A stretch of DNA of 5,452 nt, taken from assembly GCA_030624945.1 (NCBI GenBank), contig JAUXJB010000125.1:1-5452 (forward strand). The letters run 5' to 3'. Shown here one piece after another: positions 1 through 5,452 of this stretch. How positions within the stretch are numbered: position 1 is the stretch's first letter; each line of letters begins with the position of its first letter. The position numbers and the translations under genes are program-made. The DNA is from Deltaproteobacteria bacterium (GTDB lineage Bacteria; Myxococcota_A; UBA9160; SZUA-336). The notes beneath the pieces were generated by a model that saw nothing but the letters and a program-made list of their open reading frames with translations, made no database searches and was not told the DNA's origin.

Positions 1-1400
1 GTCAGATCGAGCCCAAGGTTCTCTTCGCGGCTGACGGCTACTTCTACAACGGAAAGACGCACGACCTGCGCGAGCGGATCGCCGAGGTGCGCGCGGGGCT
101 TCCATCCGTCGAGGAGACGATCCTCGTATCGTTCGCGCACCGCGACGCGTCTCCCGGCGAGCTCTTGGGCCAGCGCTTCGAGGAGCTCGCCCAAGCGGGC
201 GCCGAGGCCTCGCCGCATTTCGAGCGCTTCCCGTTCAACCATCCCCTCTACATCCTCTACTCATCCGGCACCACGGGAACGGCGAAGTGCATCGTGCACG
301 GGGCCGGGGGGACGCTCCTCAAGCACCTCGTCGAGCAACGCCTGCACTGCGATCTGCGTCCCACCGATCGCTTCTTCTACTACACGACCTGCGGTTGGAT
401 GATGTGGAACTGGTTGATCTCGGGACTCGCGTCGGAGGCGACGCTGCTGCTCTACGACGGCTCGCCGGCCTGGCCCGACCCCGGCGCACTCTTCGATCTC
501 GCGGAGCGGGAGCGCATGACCGTCTTCGGGACCTCGGCGAAGCACATCGATGCCCTCTCCAAGCAAGGTGTCGAGCCGATCCGCAGCCACGACCTGTCGA
601 GCCTGCGGGTGATCCTGTCGACCGGCTCACCGCTGGCGCCGGAGAGCTTCGACTACGTCTACGCGAAGATCAAACGAGACGTCTGGCTGGCATCGATCTC
701 CGGCGGTACCGACATCGTCGGCTGCTTCGTTCTGGGCGACCCCACGCGACCCGTCTGGCGGGGCGAGATCCAGGCGCCTGCGCTGGGAATGAGCGTGGAG
801 GTCTTCGACGACGCGGGCCGACCCATGCGCGAGGGGAGAGGGGAGCTCGTCTGCACCGCCTCCTTCCCATCCATGCCCGTGGGCTTCTGGAACGACCCGG
901 GGGATCGGCGCTACCGCGCTGCCTATTTCGAGCGTTTCCCGGGAGTCTGGTGTCACGGGGACTGGGTCGAGTGGACGGAGCACGGCGGGCTGGTGATCTA
1001 CGGCCGTTCGGACGCGGTGCTGAACCCGGGCGGTGTGCGCATAGGGACCGCCGAGATCTACCGTCCGGTCGAGCGGGTCGACGCGGTGGTGGAGGCGCTC
1101 GCGGTCGGACAGGAGTGGCAGAAGGACATGCGCGTCGTCCTGTTTGTCCGGCTGCGCGAGGGGCTCGAGCTCGGGGACGAGCTGCGCGAGCGCATCCGCA
1201 GAGAGGTGCGGCGGCAGGCCTCGCCGAGGCACGTGCCCGCCGTGATCCTCCAGGTACCGGACATCCCGCGCACCAGGAGCGGAAAGATCGTGGAGCTGGC
1301 CGTACGCGAGGCGATCCACGGCCGCCAGGTGCGAAACCTGGAAGCCCTGGCCAATCCCGAGGCGCTGGAGCATTTTCGAAATCGCGAAGAGCTGGCCTGA
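1..1400 (+). CDS. aacS: Acetoacetyl-CoA synthetase, 5'-truncated by the window edge
   Basis: This is the C-terminal 465 residues of an AMP-forming acetoacetyl-CoA synthetase, which converts acetoacetate, ATP and CoA into acetoacetyl-CoA, AMP and PPi in the cytosol. The frame is open from base 3, so the GTG at 87 is internal. Family members are about 650 residues, so roughly 185 are missing upstream. Visible motifs: the ATP-binding loop [11 protein letters not shown] (258-290), followed by the AacS-typical IVHGAGGT and [17 protein letters not shown] (699-716); the GDW adenylate-binding segment (957-965); [16 protein letters not shown], the hinge region before the C-terminal lid (999-1046); and PRTRSGK with the catalytic lysine codon at 1284-1286. 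The ending, with [11 protein letters not shown], is characteristic of AacS rather than acetyl-CoA synthetase. One mild oddity is TGTAK where ANL enzymes usually have TGxPK. It is probably cotranscribed with the GST-like gene 16 bases downstream. The family assignment is firm; the substrate is inferred from the family. Confidence 0.94.
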   Translation, partial: QIEPKVLFAADGYFYNGKTHDLRERIAEVRAGLPSVEETILVSFAHRDASPGELLGQRFEELAQAGAEASPHFERFPFNHPLYILYSSGTTGTAKCIVHGAGGTLLKHLVEQRLHCDLRPTDRFFYYTTCGWMMWNWLISGLASEATLLLYDGSPAWPDPGALFDLAERERMTVFGTSAKHIDALSKQGVEPIRSHDLSSLRVILSTGSPLAPESFDYVYAKIKRDVWLASISGGTDIVGCFVLGDPTRPVWRGEIQAPALGMSVEVFDDAGRPMREGRGELVCTASFPSMPVGFWNDPGDRRYRAAYFERFPGVWCHGDWVEWTEHGGLVIYGRSDAVLNPGGVRIGTAEIYRPVERVDAVVEALAVGQEWQKDMRVVLFVRLREGLELGDELRERIRREVRRQASPRHVPAVILQVPDIPRTRSGKIVELAVREAIHGRQVRNLEALANPEALEHFRNREELA

Positions 1401-1403
1401 GTT

Positions 1404-1410
1404 GAAGGAG
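1404..1410 (+). promoter_or_regulatory. Ribosome binding site of the tandem GST-like gene
   Basis: GAAGGAG lies directly after the aacS stop codon (TGA 1398-1400) and six bases before the GTG at 1417. It decides the start. The in-frame TTG at 1402 overlaps this Shine-Dalgarno sequence and has no good one of its own, so GTG 1417 is the better initiation codon. The closeness to the aacS stop suggests translational coupling. Confidence 0.75.
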
Positions 1411-1416
1411 ACATCG

Positions 1417-2136
1417 GTGGCGGGCCATCGGTTGAGGCGGGCCATCGACGTGGGCAGCGCAGCGGCCGCGACGCTGGTGCGTCTGGCCTGCGGGGCGCGC
1501 GTCGGGGAGCTAGGGCGCAGACCCGCGCAGTCCCTCGAGCTCTGGGAGTTCGAGGCCTGCCCTTATTGCCGCAAGGTTCGCGAGGCGCTCTCGATCCTCG
1601 ACCTGGACGTCCTGGTGCGTCCCTGCCCCAAGAACGGACCGCGCCATCGGCCCGGGCTGATCGAACGCGGGGGCAAGGCGCAGTTTCCCTACCTGCTCGA
1701 TCCCAACACGGATCGCGAGATGTACGAGTCCGACGACATCGTGCGCTATCTCTTCGAGACCTACGGGAACGGCCGTGTGCCACCTCTACTCGCGGGCGGC
1801 GCGCTCACCGATCTGTCGGCGATGCTGGGCTCCCTATTCCGGCCGGGGTTCGGGGCCTACTATCGCGCAGCGCGCGCACCCGAGCTTCCCCTCGAACTCT
1901 ATAGCTACGAGGCCTCGCCCTTTTCGCGCATCGTCCGTGAGGAGATCTCCAGCCTCGAGCTGCCCTACCTCCTGCACAACGTCGCGAGGGGCAGCCCCAG
2001 GCGGCAGGCGTTCGTCCAACGCTCCGGGAAGATGATGGTCCCCTACCTGATCGATCCGAACACCGGCAAGGAGATGTTCGAATCGGCCGACATCGTCCAC
2101 TACCTGCGCGAGACGTACGCTCTCGAAAGCGCTTAG
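1417..2136 (+). CDS. Tandem GST N-terminal/glutaredoxin-like domain protein
   Basis: A 239-residue protein made of two thioredoxin-fold domains of the GST-N/glutaredoxin type. Residues 1-38 form a basic, alanine-rich leader with a possible amphipathic helix (about 10-25). Domain 1 (about 40-116) has the redox motif CPYC (48-51), the cis-proline segment FPYL (90-93) and the glutathione-contacting Glu-Ser pair E104-S105. Domain 2 (about 159-234) repeats this plan: SPFS (167-170) in place of CPYC, VPYL (208-211) and E222-S223. A linker of about 42 residues joins them, and there is no alpha-helical GST C-terminal domain. Similar two-domain thioredoxin-superfamily proteins occur in cyanobacteria and plants, mostly uncharacterised. 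It probably binds glutathione or acts as a thiol-disulfide or deglutathionylating protein; the substrate is unknown. GTG 1417 was chosen because of the GAAGGAG six bases upstream. A TTG at 1402 would add five residues. It is likely cotranscribed with aacS. Confidence 0.86.
   Translation: MAGHRLRRAIDVGSAAAATLVRLACGARVGELGRRPAQSLELWEFEACPYCRKVREALSILDLDVLVRPCPKNGPRHRPGLIERGGKAQFPYLLDPNTDREMYESDDIVRYLFETYGNGRVPPLLAGGALTDLSAMLGSLFRPGFGAYYRAARAPELPLELYSYEASPFSRIVREEISSLELPYLLHNVARGSPRRQAFVQRSGKMMVPYLIDPNTGKEMFESADIVHYLRETYALESA
1534..2118 (+). repeat. Internal duplication within the GST-like gene (two domain copies)
   Basis: The two halves of the gene, 1534-1764 and 1891-2118, encode homologous domains that align with about one residue of gap. 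The last 28 residues of each copy match at 19 positions by hand alignment, including PYL-DPNT-EM-ES-DIV-YL-ETY. DNA similarity persists locally: 1687-1710 and 2041-2064 agree at 21 of 24 bases. This is a divergent gene-internal duplication, not a mobile or tandem-array repeat. Confidence 0.85.
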
Positions 2137-2137
2137 C

Positions 2138-4033
2138 TCAGCTCGCGTAACCCAACCCCTGGAGCGCCTCTTTGATCTCGTCCAGGACCAGCGGATCGTC
2201 GATGGTCGGTGGCACGCGGTACTCCTGCGAGTCCGCGATGCTGCGCATGGTGCCCCGCAGTACCTTGCCGGAGCGGGTCTTCGGAAGCCGCTTCACCACG
2301 GCCGCCTGCTTGAAGGAAGCGACCGGACCGATCCTCTCGCGAACCAGCTGAACGAGCTCGCCCGCGATCTCCTCGCCCTTGCGGTCGACGCCCGCCTTGA
2401 GCACGGCCAGGCCCAGCGGGACCTGACCCTTCAGATCATCGGCCACGCCGATCACCGCACACTCCGCCACGTCGGGATGGGACGCCAGGACCTCTTCCAT
2501 CCCGCCGGTCGAGAGTCGATGGCCGGCGACGTTAATGATGTCGTCGGTCCGACTCATGATCCACAGGTAGCCGTCCTCGTCGCAGAAGCCGGCGTCCGAG
2601 GTCTCGTAGAAGCCCGGATAGCGCGATAGGTAGGTGTCGACGTAGCCCTGGTCGTTGTTCCAGAGCGTCGGGAGGGTCCCGGGCGGAAGCGGCAGGCGCA
2701 CGCAGATCGCACCGGTCTCGTCGGGCGCCACTTCGCGCCCGTGCTCGTCGAGCACCACCACGTCGTAGCCGGGCACGGCGCGTGTCGGCGATCCGTGCTT
2801 GACCGGCAGGGACTCTATGCCGAGGCAGTTCGCCGCCATGGGCCAACCGGTCTCGGTCTGCCACCAGTGATCGATGACGGGCACCCCCAGGATGTCCTCC
2901 GCCCACTCGAGGGTGTCCGGGTCCGCCCGCTCGCCCGCCAGAAAGAGGGTGCGGAACGCGGAGAGGTCGTAGCCCCGCTTGAGCTGTGCGGTGGGATCGT
3001 CGCGTTTGATCGCACGGAAAGCCGTCGGGGCCGTGAAGAGGACGCGCACGCGCTGCTCCGAGATAACGCGCCAGTACGCAGAGGCGTCGGGCGTCCCCAC
3101 CGGTTTCCCCTCGAACATGACCGACGTGCAGCCGTAGAGAAGCGGGGCGTAGACGATGTAGGAATGCCCCACGACCCAGCCCACATCCGACGCCGCCCAG
3201 AAGACCTCACCCGGCGCCATGCCGTAGACGTTCTTCATGCTCCAGTGCAGCGCGACCATGTGGCCCCCGTTGTCGCGAACCACTCCCTTGGGAATGCCGG
3301 TCGTCCCCGAGGTGTAGAGGATGTAGAGCGGATCGGTCGCGGCCAGGGGCACGCACTCCGCGGGCGAAGCCCCGGCCACCAGGTCCATCCAGTCGACGTC
3401 GCGCTCCAGCTCGAGGCGAGCGGGGCACTGGGGGCGCTGCAGAACGACACACGTTTCGGGGGTGTGCTCCGCGATCTCGATCGCGCCGTCGAGCAACGGC
3501 TTGTACTCGACCACTCGATTCGGTTCCAGCCCGCAGGAAGCGGCCAGCACCACCTTCGGACGCGCATCGTCGATGCGCGCGGCGAGCTCGCTGGAGGCGA
3601 AGCCACCGAACACCACGGAGTGCACGGCGCCGATACGCGCGCACGCGAGCATGGCGATCGCGGTCTCCGGAATGTTCGGCATGTACACCAGCACCCGATC
3701 GCCCAGGACGACACCCAGATCGCGCAGCGCTCCGGCCAGAACGGCGACCTCACTCTGGAGCTCCCGATAGGTCAGCGTGGCTTTTGTCGCTGCCACGGGG
3801 CTGTCCCACACCAGCGCCAGCTGCTCGCCGCGCCCCGAAGCCACGTGGCGGTCGACGGCGTTGTAGCAGGTGTTGACGCGGCCACCGGCAAACCAGCGAA
3901 AGAACGGCGGCTTCGAGTCGTCCAGGACGCGGTCCCACTTCTCGAACCAGTCGATGTCTTCGGCCGCCTCGGCCCAGAAGTCCTCCGGCCTCTCGAGCGA
4001 GCGCCGGTAGACGTCGAGAAACACGCTCGCCAT
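2138..4033 (-). CDS. prpE: Propionyl-CoA synthetase-like AMP-forming acyl-CoA synthetase (PrpE/ACSS3 type)
   Basis: A complete 631-residue ANL-superfamily enzyme that adenylates a short carboxylic acid, probably propionate, and transfers it to CoA with release of AMP and PPi in the cytosol. In order: an acetyl-CoA-synthetase-type N-terminal segment (about 1-60, with EDFW and a later VNTCYNAVDRH); the P-loop YTSGTTGIPKG (240-250); RDNGGH followed by SDVGWVVGHSYIVYAPLL, the form typical of PrpE and animal ACSS3 rather than acetyl-CoA synthetase; FEGKPVGTPDA; WWQTETG (390-396); TSD with adenylate-binding Asp480; SRTDD (494-498) and NVAGHRLS (501-508); and PKTRSGK with catalytic Lys590. The length is normal for the family. 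The start is ATG 4033 with GGAGG five bases upstream. GTG 4045 (four residues longer) also has GGAGGG seven bases before it, so the start is not settled. It lies 27 bases after the GNAT gene and is probably in one operon with it. Acetate or butyrate as substrate cannot be excluded. Confidence 0.88.
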   Translation of the reverse strand: MASVFLDVYRRSLERPEDFWAEAAEDIDWFEKWDRVLDDSKPPFFRWFAGGRVNTCYNAVDRHVASGRGEQLALVWDSPVAATKATLTYRELQSEVAVLAGALRDLGVVLGDRVLVYMPNIPETAIAMLACARIGAVHSVVFGGFASSELAARIDDARPKVVLAASCGLEPNRVVEYKPLLDGAIEIAEHTPETCVVLQRPQCPARLELERDVDWMDLVAGASPAECVPLAATDPLYILYTSGTTGIPKGVVRDNGGHMVALHWSMKNVYGMAPGEVFWAASDVGWVVGHSYIVYAPLLYGCTSVMFEGKPVGTPDASAYWRVISEQRVRVLFTAPTAFRAIKRDDPTAQLKRGYDLSAFRTLFLAGERADPDTLEWAEDILGVPVIDHWWQTETGWPMAANCLGIESLPVKHGSPTRAVPGYDVVVLDEHGREVAPDETGAICVRLPLPPGTLPTLWNNDQGYVDTYLSRYPGFYETSDAGFCDEDGYLWIMSRTDDIINVAGHRLSTGGMEEVLASHPDVAECAVIGVADDLKGQVPLGLAVLKAGVDRKGEEIAGELVQLVRERIGPVASFKQAAVVKRLPKTRSGKVLRGTMRSIADSQEYRVPPTIDDPLVLDEIKEALQGLGYAS

Positions 4034-4037
4034 GCCG

Positions 4038-4043
4038 CCCTCC
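4038..4043 (-). promoter_or_regulatory. Ribosome binding site for prpE ATG 4033
   Basis: On the minus strand GGAGGG ends four bases before ATG 4033. A second GGAGGG at 4058-4053 sits seven bases before an in-frame GTG at 4045. The two near-identical Shine-Dalgarno/start units 15 bases apart make the prpE start ambiguous. ATG is preferred because of its start codon and the family-like MASVF...LERPEDFW beginning. Confidence 0.6.
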
Positions 4044-4060
4044 ACGCGTCTGCCCTCCGC

Positions 4061-4930
4061 CTAGGCGTATTCGGCGGGACTCTCCTGAATCAGCGGCTCG
4101 TCGAAGAGCCAGCTCCGGTTGTAACAGGCCACCCGGTACCCGACGCGCTCGTATACGCGTCGAGCGGGGGTATTGTCCTCGGCGCAGAACAGGCTCACGT
4201 GAGGCCGCTCCTTCAGCAGACGCGCGGAGATGGCCGCAACGCCACGCGTCGCGTGTCCCGCATTGCGCAGGTCGGGTGGGGTGAACACGCCGCCGATCTG
4301 AGTAGCGTGGGGAGTCCGCACGCCGACGTGTACCTGGAACGCGATCCGGCCCCTCTCTCGGACCACCCACCAGCGTCCGTTGCTGACGTCCGTGCGGTGA
4401 CGCTCGGCAAAGCCCTCGGGATCCATTGCCTGGCGATCGTCCTTGAGATCCTCGCGGTGCTGGAGGGCACTGTGCGACACGATCACATCCGCGTCGCCTT
4501 CCCGCGCCCGCTCGATGCACGTGTTCTCCTCCGCTCGCGTCGAGCCTCGGAGTCCCTCGGCGTCGAGCAGGTAGACCGGCTCGCGGCGCTCCCAGAGGAC
4601 GGAGCCCGCGTACTTCGAGTACTCCCGCCAGAAAAGCTCGGTCACGTCCTCGGACCCGATCAAGTGACGGGGGCGAACCGGCTGCCGACTGGCGGCCTCG
4701 GCGAGTGGGGCGTAGGCCTCCGGGTCGCGCACCTCCAGGGTGGTTCCGCCCAGGGGTCCGATCATGAGCACGCCGCCGATTCGCCCGTCAGCCACGTAGC
4801 CCAGCAACCCACTCGCCCTTGCGAGGCCTCCGGTGGACACCACGTAGTCCAGGAACAGGTTGCGTAGGGGTCGCGCGCGCAGCAGCGCCAGCGTCTCTGC
4901 GGCATCGGCGGGGGTCAGCTCTCGGATCAC
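4061..4930 (-). CDS. GNAT-family N-acetyltransferase with an N-terminal DUF4081-like domain
   Basis: A complete 289-residue protein with two parts. Residues 1 to about 120 (MIRELTPADAAE, RNLFLDYVV, IGGVLMIGPLGG) resemble the degenerate acetyltransferase-like domain (DUF4081 type) found in front of some GNAT domains. Residues about 120-275 are the catalytic GNAT fold: IGGVFTPPDLRNAGHA (212-227) holds the acyl-CoA pyrophosphate-binding signature R222-x-x-G225-x-A227, and LFCAEDNTPARRVYERVGY (247-265) is the usual beta5/alpha4 segment with Asn and Tyr. It should transfer an acetyl or other acyl group from acyl-CoA to an amine; the acceptor is not evident. The start is GTG 4930; an in-frame stop at 4942-4940 rules out anything longer. 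There is no clear Shine-Dalgarno sequence, so initiation may be weak, coupled or leaderless. It follows folC by 55 bases and precedes prpE by 27. A link to PrpE regulation is inferred only. Confidence 0.85.
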   Translation of the reverse strand: MIRELTPADAAETLALLRARPLRNLFLDYVVSTGGLARASGLLGYVADGRIGGVLMIGPLGGTTLEVRDPEAYAPLAEAASRQPVRPRHLIGSEDVTELFWREYSKYAGSVLWERREPVYLLDAEGLRGSTRAEENTCIERAREGDADVIVSHSALQHREDLKDDRQAMDPEGFAERHRTDVSNGRWWVVRERGRIAFQVHVGVRTPHATQIGGVFTPPDLRNAGHATRGVAAISARLLKERPHVSLFCAEDNTPARRVYERVGYRVACYNRSWLFDEPLIQESPAEYA

Positions 4931-4985
4931 CCGGAAAGCTTACCAGTCCCGCGGGCTCGCGAGCGGTCGCGGTCCGGAGGGCGAG
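4931..4985. other. Short intergenic gap between folC and the GNAT gene
   Basis: These 55 bases are the largest non-coding stretch in the window. They contain a perfect 10-base palindrome GCTCGCGAGC (4955-4964) and AAGCTT near 4937. There is no convincing -35/-10 pair, no terminator with a T-run and no strong Shine-Dalgarno sequence before GTG 4930. A weak promoter for the GNAT-prpE pair could lie here or inside folC. Confidence 0.4.
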
Positions 4986-5452
4986 CTAGCGGCCCTGCTG
5001 GCGTCCCAGTAGCAGCGGGCGGAGCGCGCCCGCGAAGTAGACCGAGCCCGTCAGGACCACCAGATCCTCGGGTCGCGCGAGCTCCTCGGCGCGCAGCAGG
5101 GCGGTGGCCGGATCCGGAGCGGTTTCGCTCTTCTCTATCCCCGCGGCCCGCACGAGCTCGAGCAGCTCGTCGGGCGGTAGCGAGCGGATGGGCTCGGCGG
5201 TCGTCACCACGCAGGCCCTGGCGCGAGACGCGAGCTCGGTCAGGATCCCACGCGCGTCCTTGTCCCCGGCGATGCTCAGCGCGACGACCCAGGACCGGTC
5301 CGGCCAGATCTGGGACAGGGTCTCTCGCAGGGCCCGGGCGGACTCCGGCGTGTGTGCACAGTCGAGGATGGCCCGGCCGAAACACTCGATGCGCGCGGGG
5401 AGCCGCAGGGACGCCAGGGCGTCGAGCTCACCTGAGGCGAGCGGGCGCTCCA
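4986..5452 (-). CDS. folC: Folylpolyglutamate synthase/dihydrofolate synthase, C-terminal part, truncated by the window edge
   Basis: The last 154 residues of FolC, which attaches glutamate to dihydropteroate and then to reduced folates using ATP in the cytosol. The frame is open from the right window edge (first full codon 5450-5448) to TAG at 4988-4986; the start lies outside. The visible part is essentially the Mur-ligase C-terminal domain. LPARIECFG is followed by ILDCAHTP (residues 28-35, the family's D-G-A-H motif with Cys in place of Gly), then SIAGDKDARGIL (the conserved DKD segment), VVTTAEPIRSLPPDEL, and near the end VVLTGSVYFAGALRPLL, a strong FolC signature. The methionine-like codon near 5210 is an internal GTG, not a start. 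FolC proteins are usually about 420-450 residues, so about two-thirds is missing. It is probably the upstream member of a folC-GNAT-prpE transcript. Confidence 0.92.
   Translation of the reverse strand, partial: ERPLASGELDALASLRLPARIECFGRAILDCAHTPESARALRETLSQIWPDRSWVVALSIAGDKDARGILTELASRARACVVTTAEPIRSLPPDELLELVRAAGIEKSETAPDPATALLRAEELARPEDLVVLTGSVYFAGALRPLLLGRQQGR

Noticed and set aside
287..1445. Long open frames overlapping aacS on both strands (287-1405 +, 1445-627 -, 1428-670 -)
   Set aside because: They are composition-driven shadows of aacS, full of Arg, Pro, Ala and Gly with no domain signatures, whereas the aacS frame carries every expected motif.
2127..2134. Palindrome AAGCGCTT at the end of the GST-like gene as a terminator
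   Set aside because: It is only eight bases, has no loop, lies within the coding end and is not followed by a T-run.
246..3328. Identical 15-base inverted copies CTCTACATCCTCTAC (246-260 on +, 3328-3314 on -)
   Set aside because: Both encode LYILY just before the ATP-binding loop of two homologous ANL enzymes. Shared ancestry and codon bias explain it, so it is not a recombination site.
2138..4033. Calling the minus-strand ligase acetyl-CoA synthetase (acs)
   Set aside because: The GWVVGHSYIVYAPLL, RDNGGH and EGKPVGTPDA segments match the PrpE/ACSS3 branch better than Acs, though the substrate remains unproven.
2741..4867. A 708-codon open frame on the + strand, antisense to prpE and the GNAT gene
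   Set aside because: It runs codon-for-codon opposite both genes, which share one frame. Stops there would require TTA, CTA or TCA codons in the real genes, and these are rare at this base composition. Its translation is Arg/His/Gly-rich with no recognisable family.
4955..4964. Palindrome GCTCGCGAGC in the folC-GNAT gap as an operator or terminator
   Set aside because: A 10-base G+C-only palindrome is expected by chance in such DNA. There is no adjacent promoter or T-run and no second copy was noticed.
4927..5385. A 152-codon minus-strand frame overlapping folC
   Set aside because: It is in a different frame from the one giving clear FolC motifs (DCAHTP, DKD, LTGSVYFAG). The translation is low-complexity Arg/Gly/Ala.

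Overview
This 5.45-kb window is gene-dense and about two-thirds G+C by eye. It looks like ordinary chromosome of a free-living, high-GC bacterium. The gene set (AMP-forming acetoacetyl-CoA synthetase, a tandem thioredoxin-fold/GST protein, a PrpE/ACSS3-type acyl-CoA synthetase, a two-part GNAT acetyltransferase and folC) would fit a proteobacterium or myxococcote-like lineage, but the taxonomy is only an inference. I see no transposase, integrase, phage gene, CRISPR array, tRNA or rRNA.

Layout. Left half, + strand: the 3' two-thirds of aacS (window start to 1400), followed 16 bases later by a 239-residue protein with two tandem GST-N/glutaredoxin-like domains (1417-2136). Right half, - strand, read from high to low coordinates: the 3' end of folC (5452-4986), a GNAT acetyltransferase with an extra N-terminal domain (4930-4061), and a propionyl-CoA-synthetase-like gene (4033-2138). 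The two groups are convergent, with one base between the stop codons of the GST-like gene and prpE. Nearly every base is coding. The only gaps are 16, 1, 27 and 55 bases.

How the genes may work together. Both large enzymes belong to the ANL adenylating superfamily and activate small carboxylic acids: acetoacetate to acetoacetyl-CoA, and probably propionate or a similar short acid to propionyl-CoA. This suggests a locus for short-chain and keto-acid salvage feeding central carbon, polyester or lipid pools. Each keeps the C-terminal catalytic lysine that in relatives is reversibly acylated by GNAT enzymes. A GNAT gene lies directly upstream of prpE, in the same reading frame, so an enzyme-modifier pair is the most interesting testable idea here. 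folC (folate polyglutamylation) is probably just an upstream neighbour.

Nothing in the window amounts to a clearly new biological system. The points most worth a second look are the GNAT-PrpE pairing and its in-frame amber junction, the duplicated thioredoxin-fold protein in which only the first copy keeps CPYC, and two start-codon decisions.
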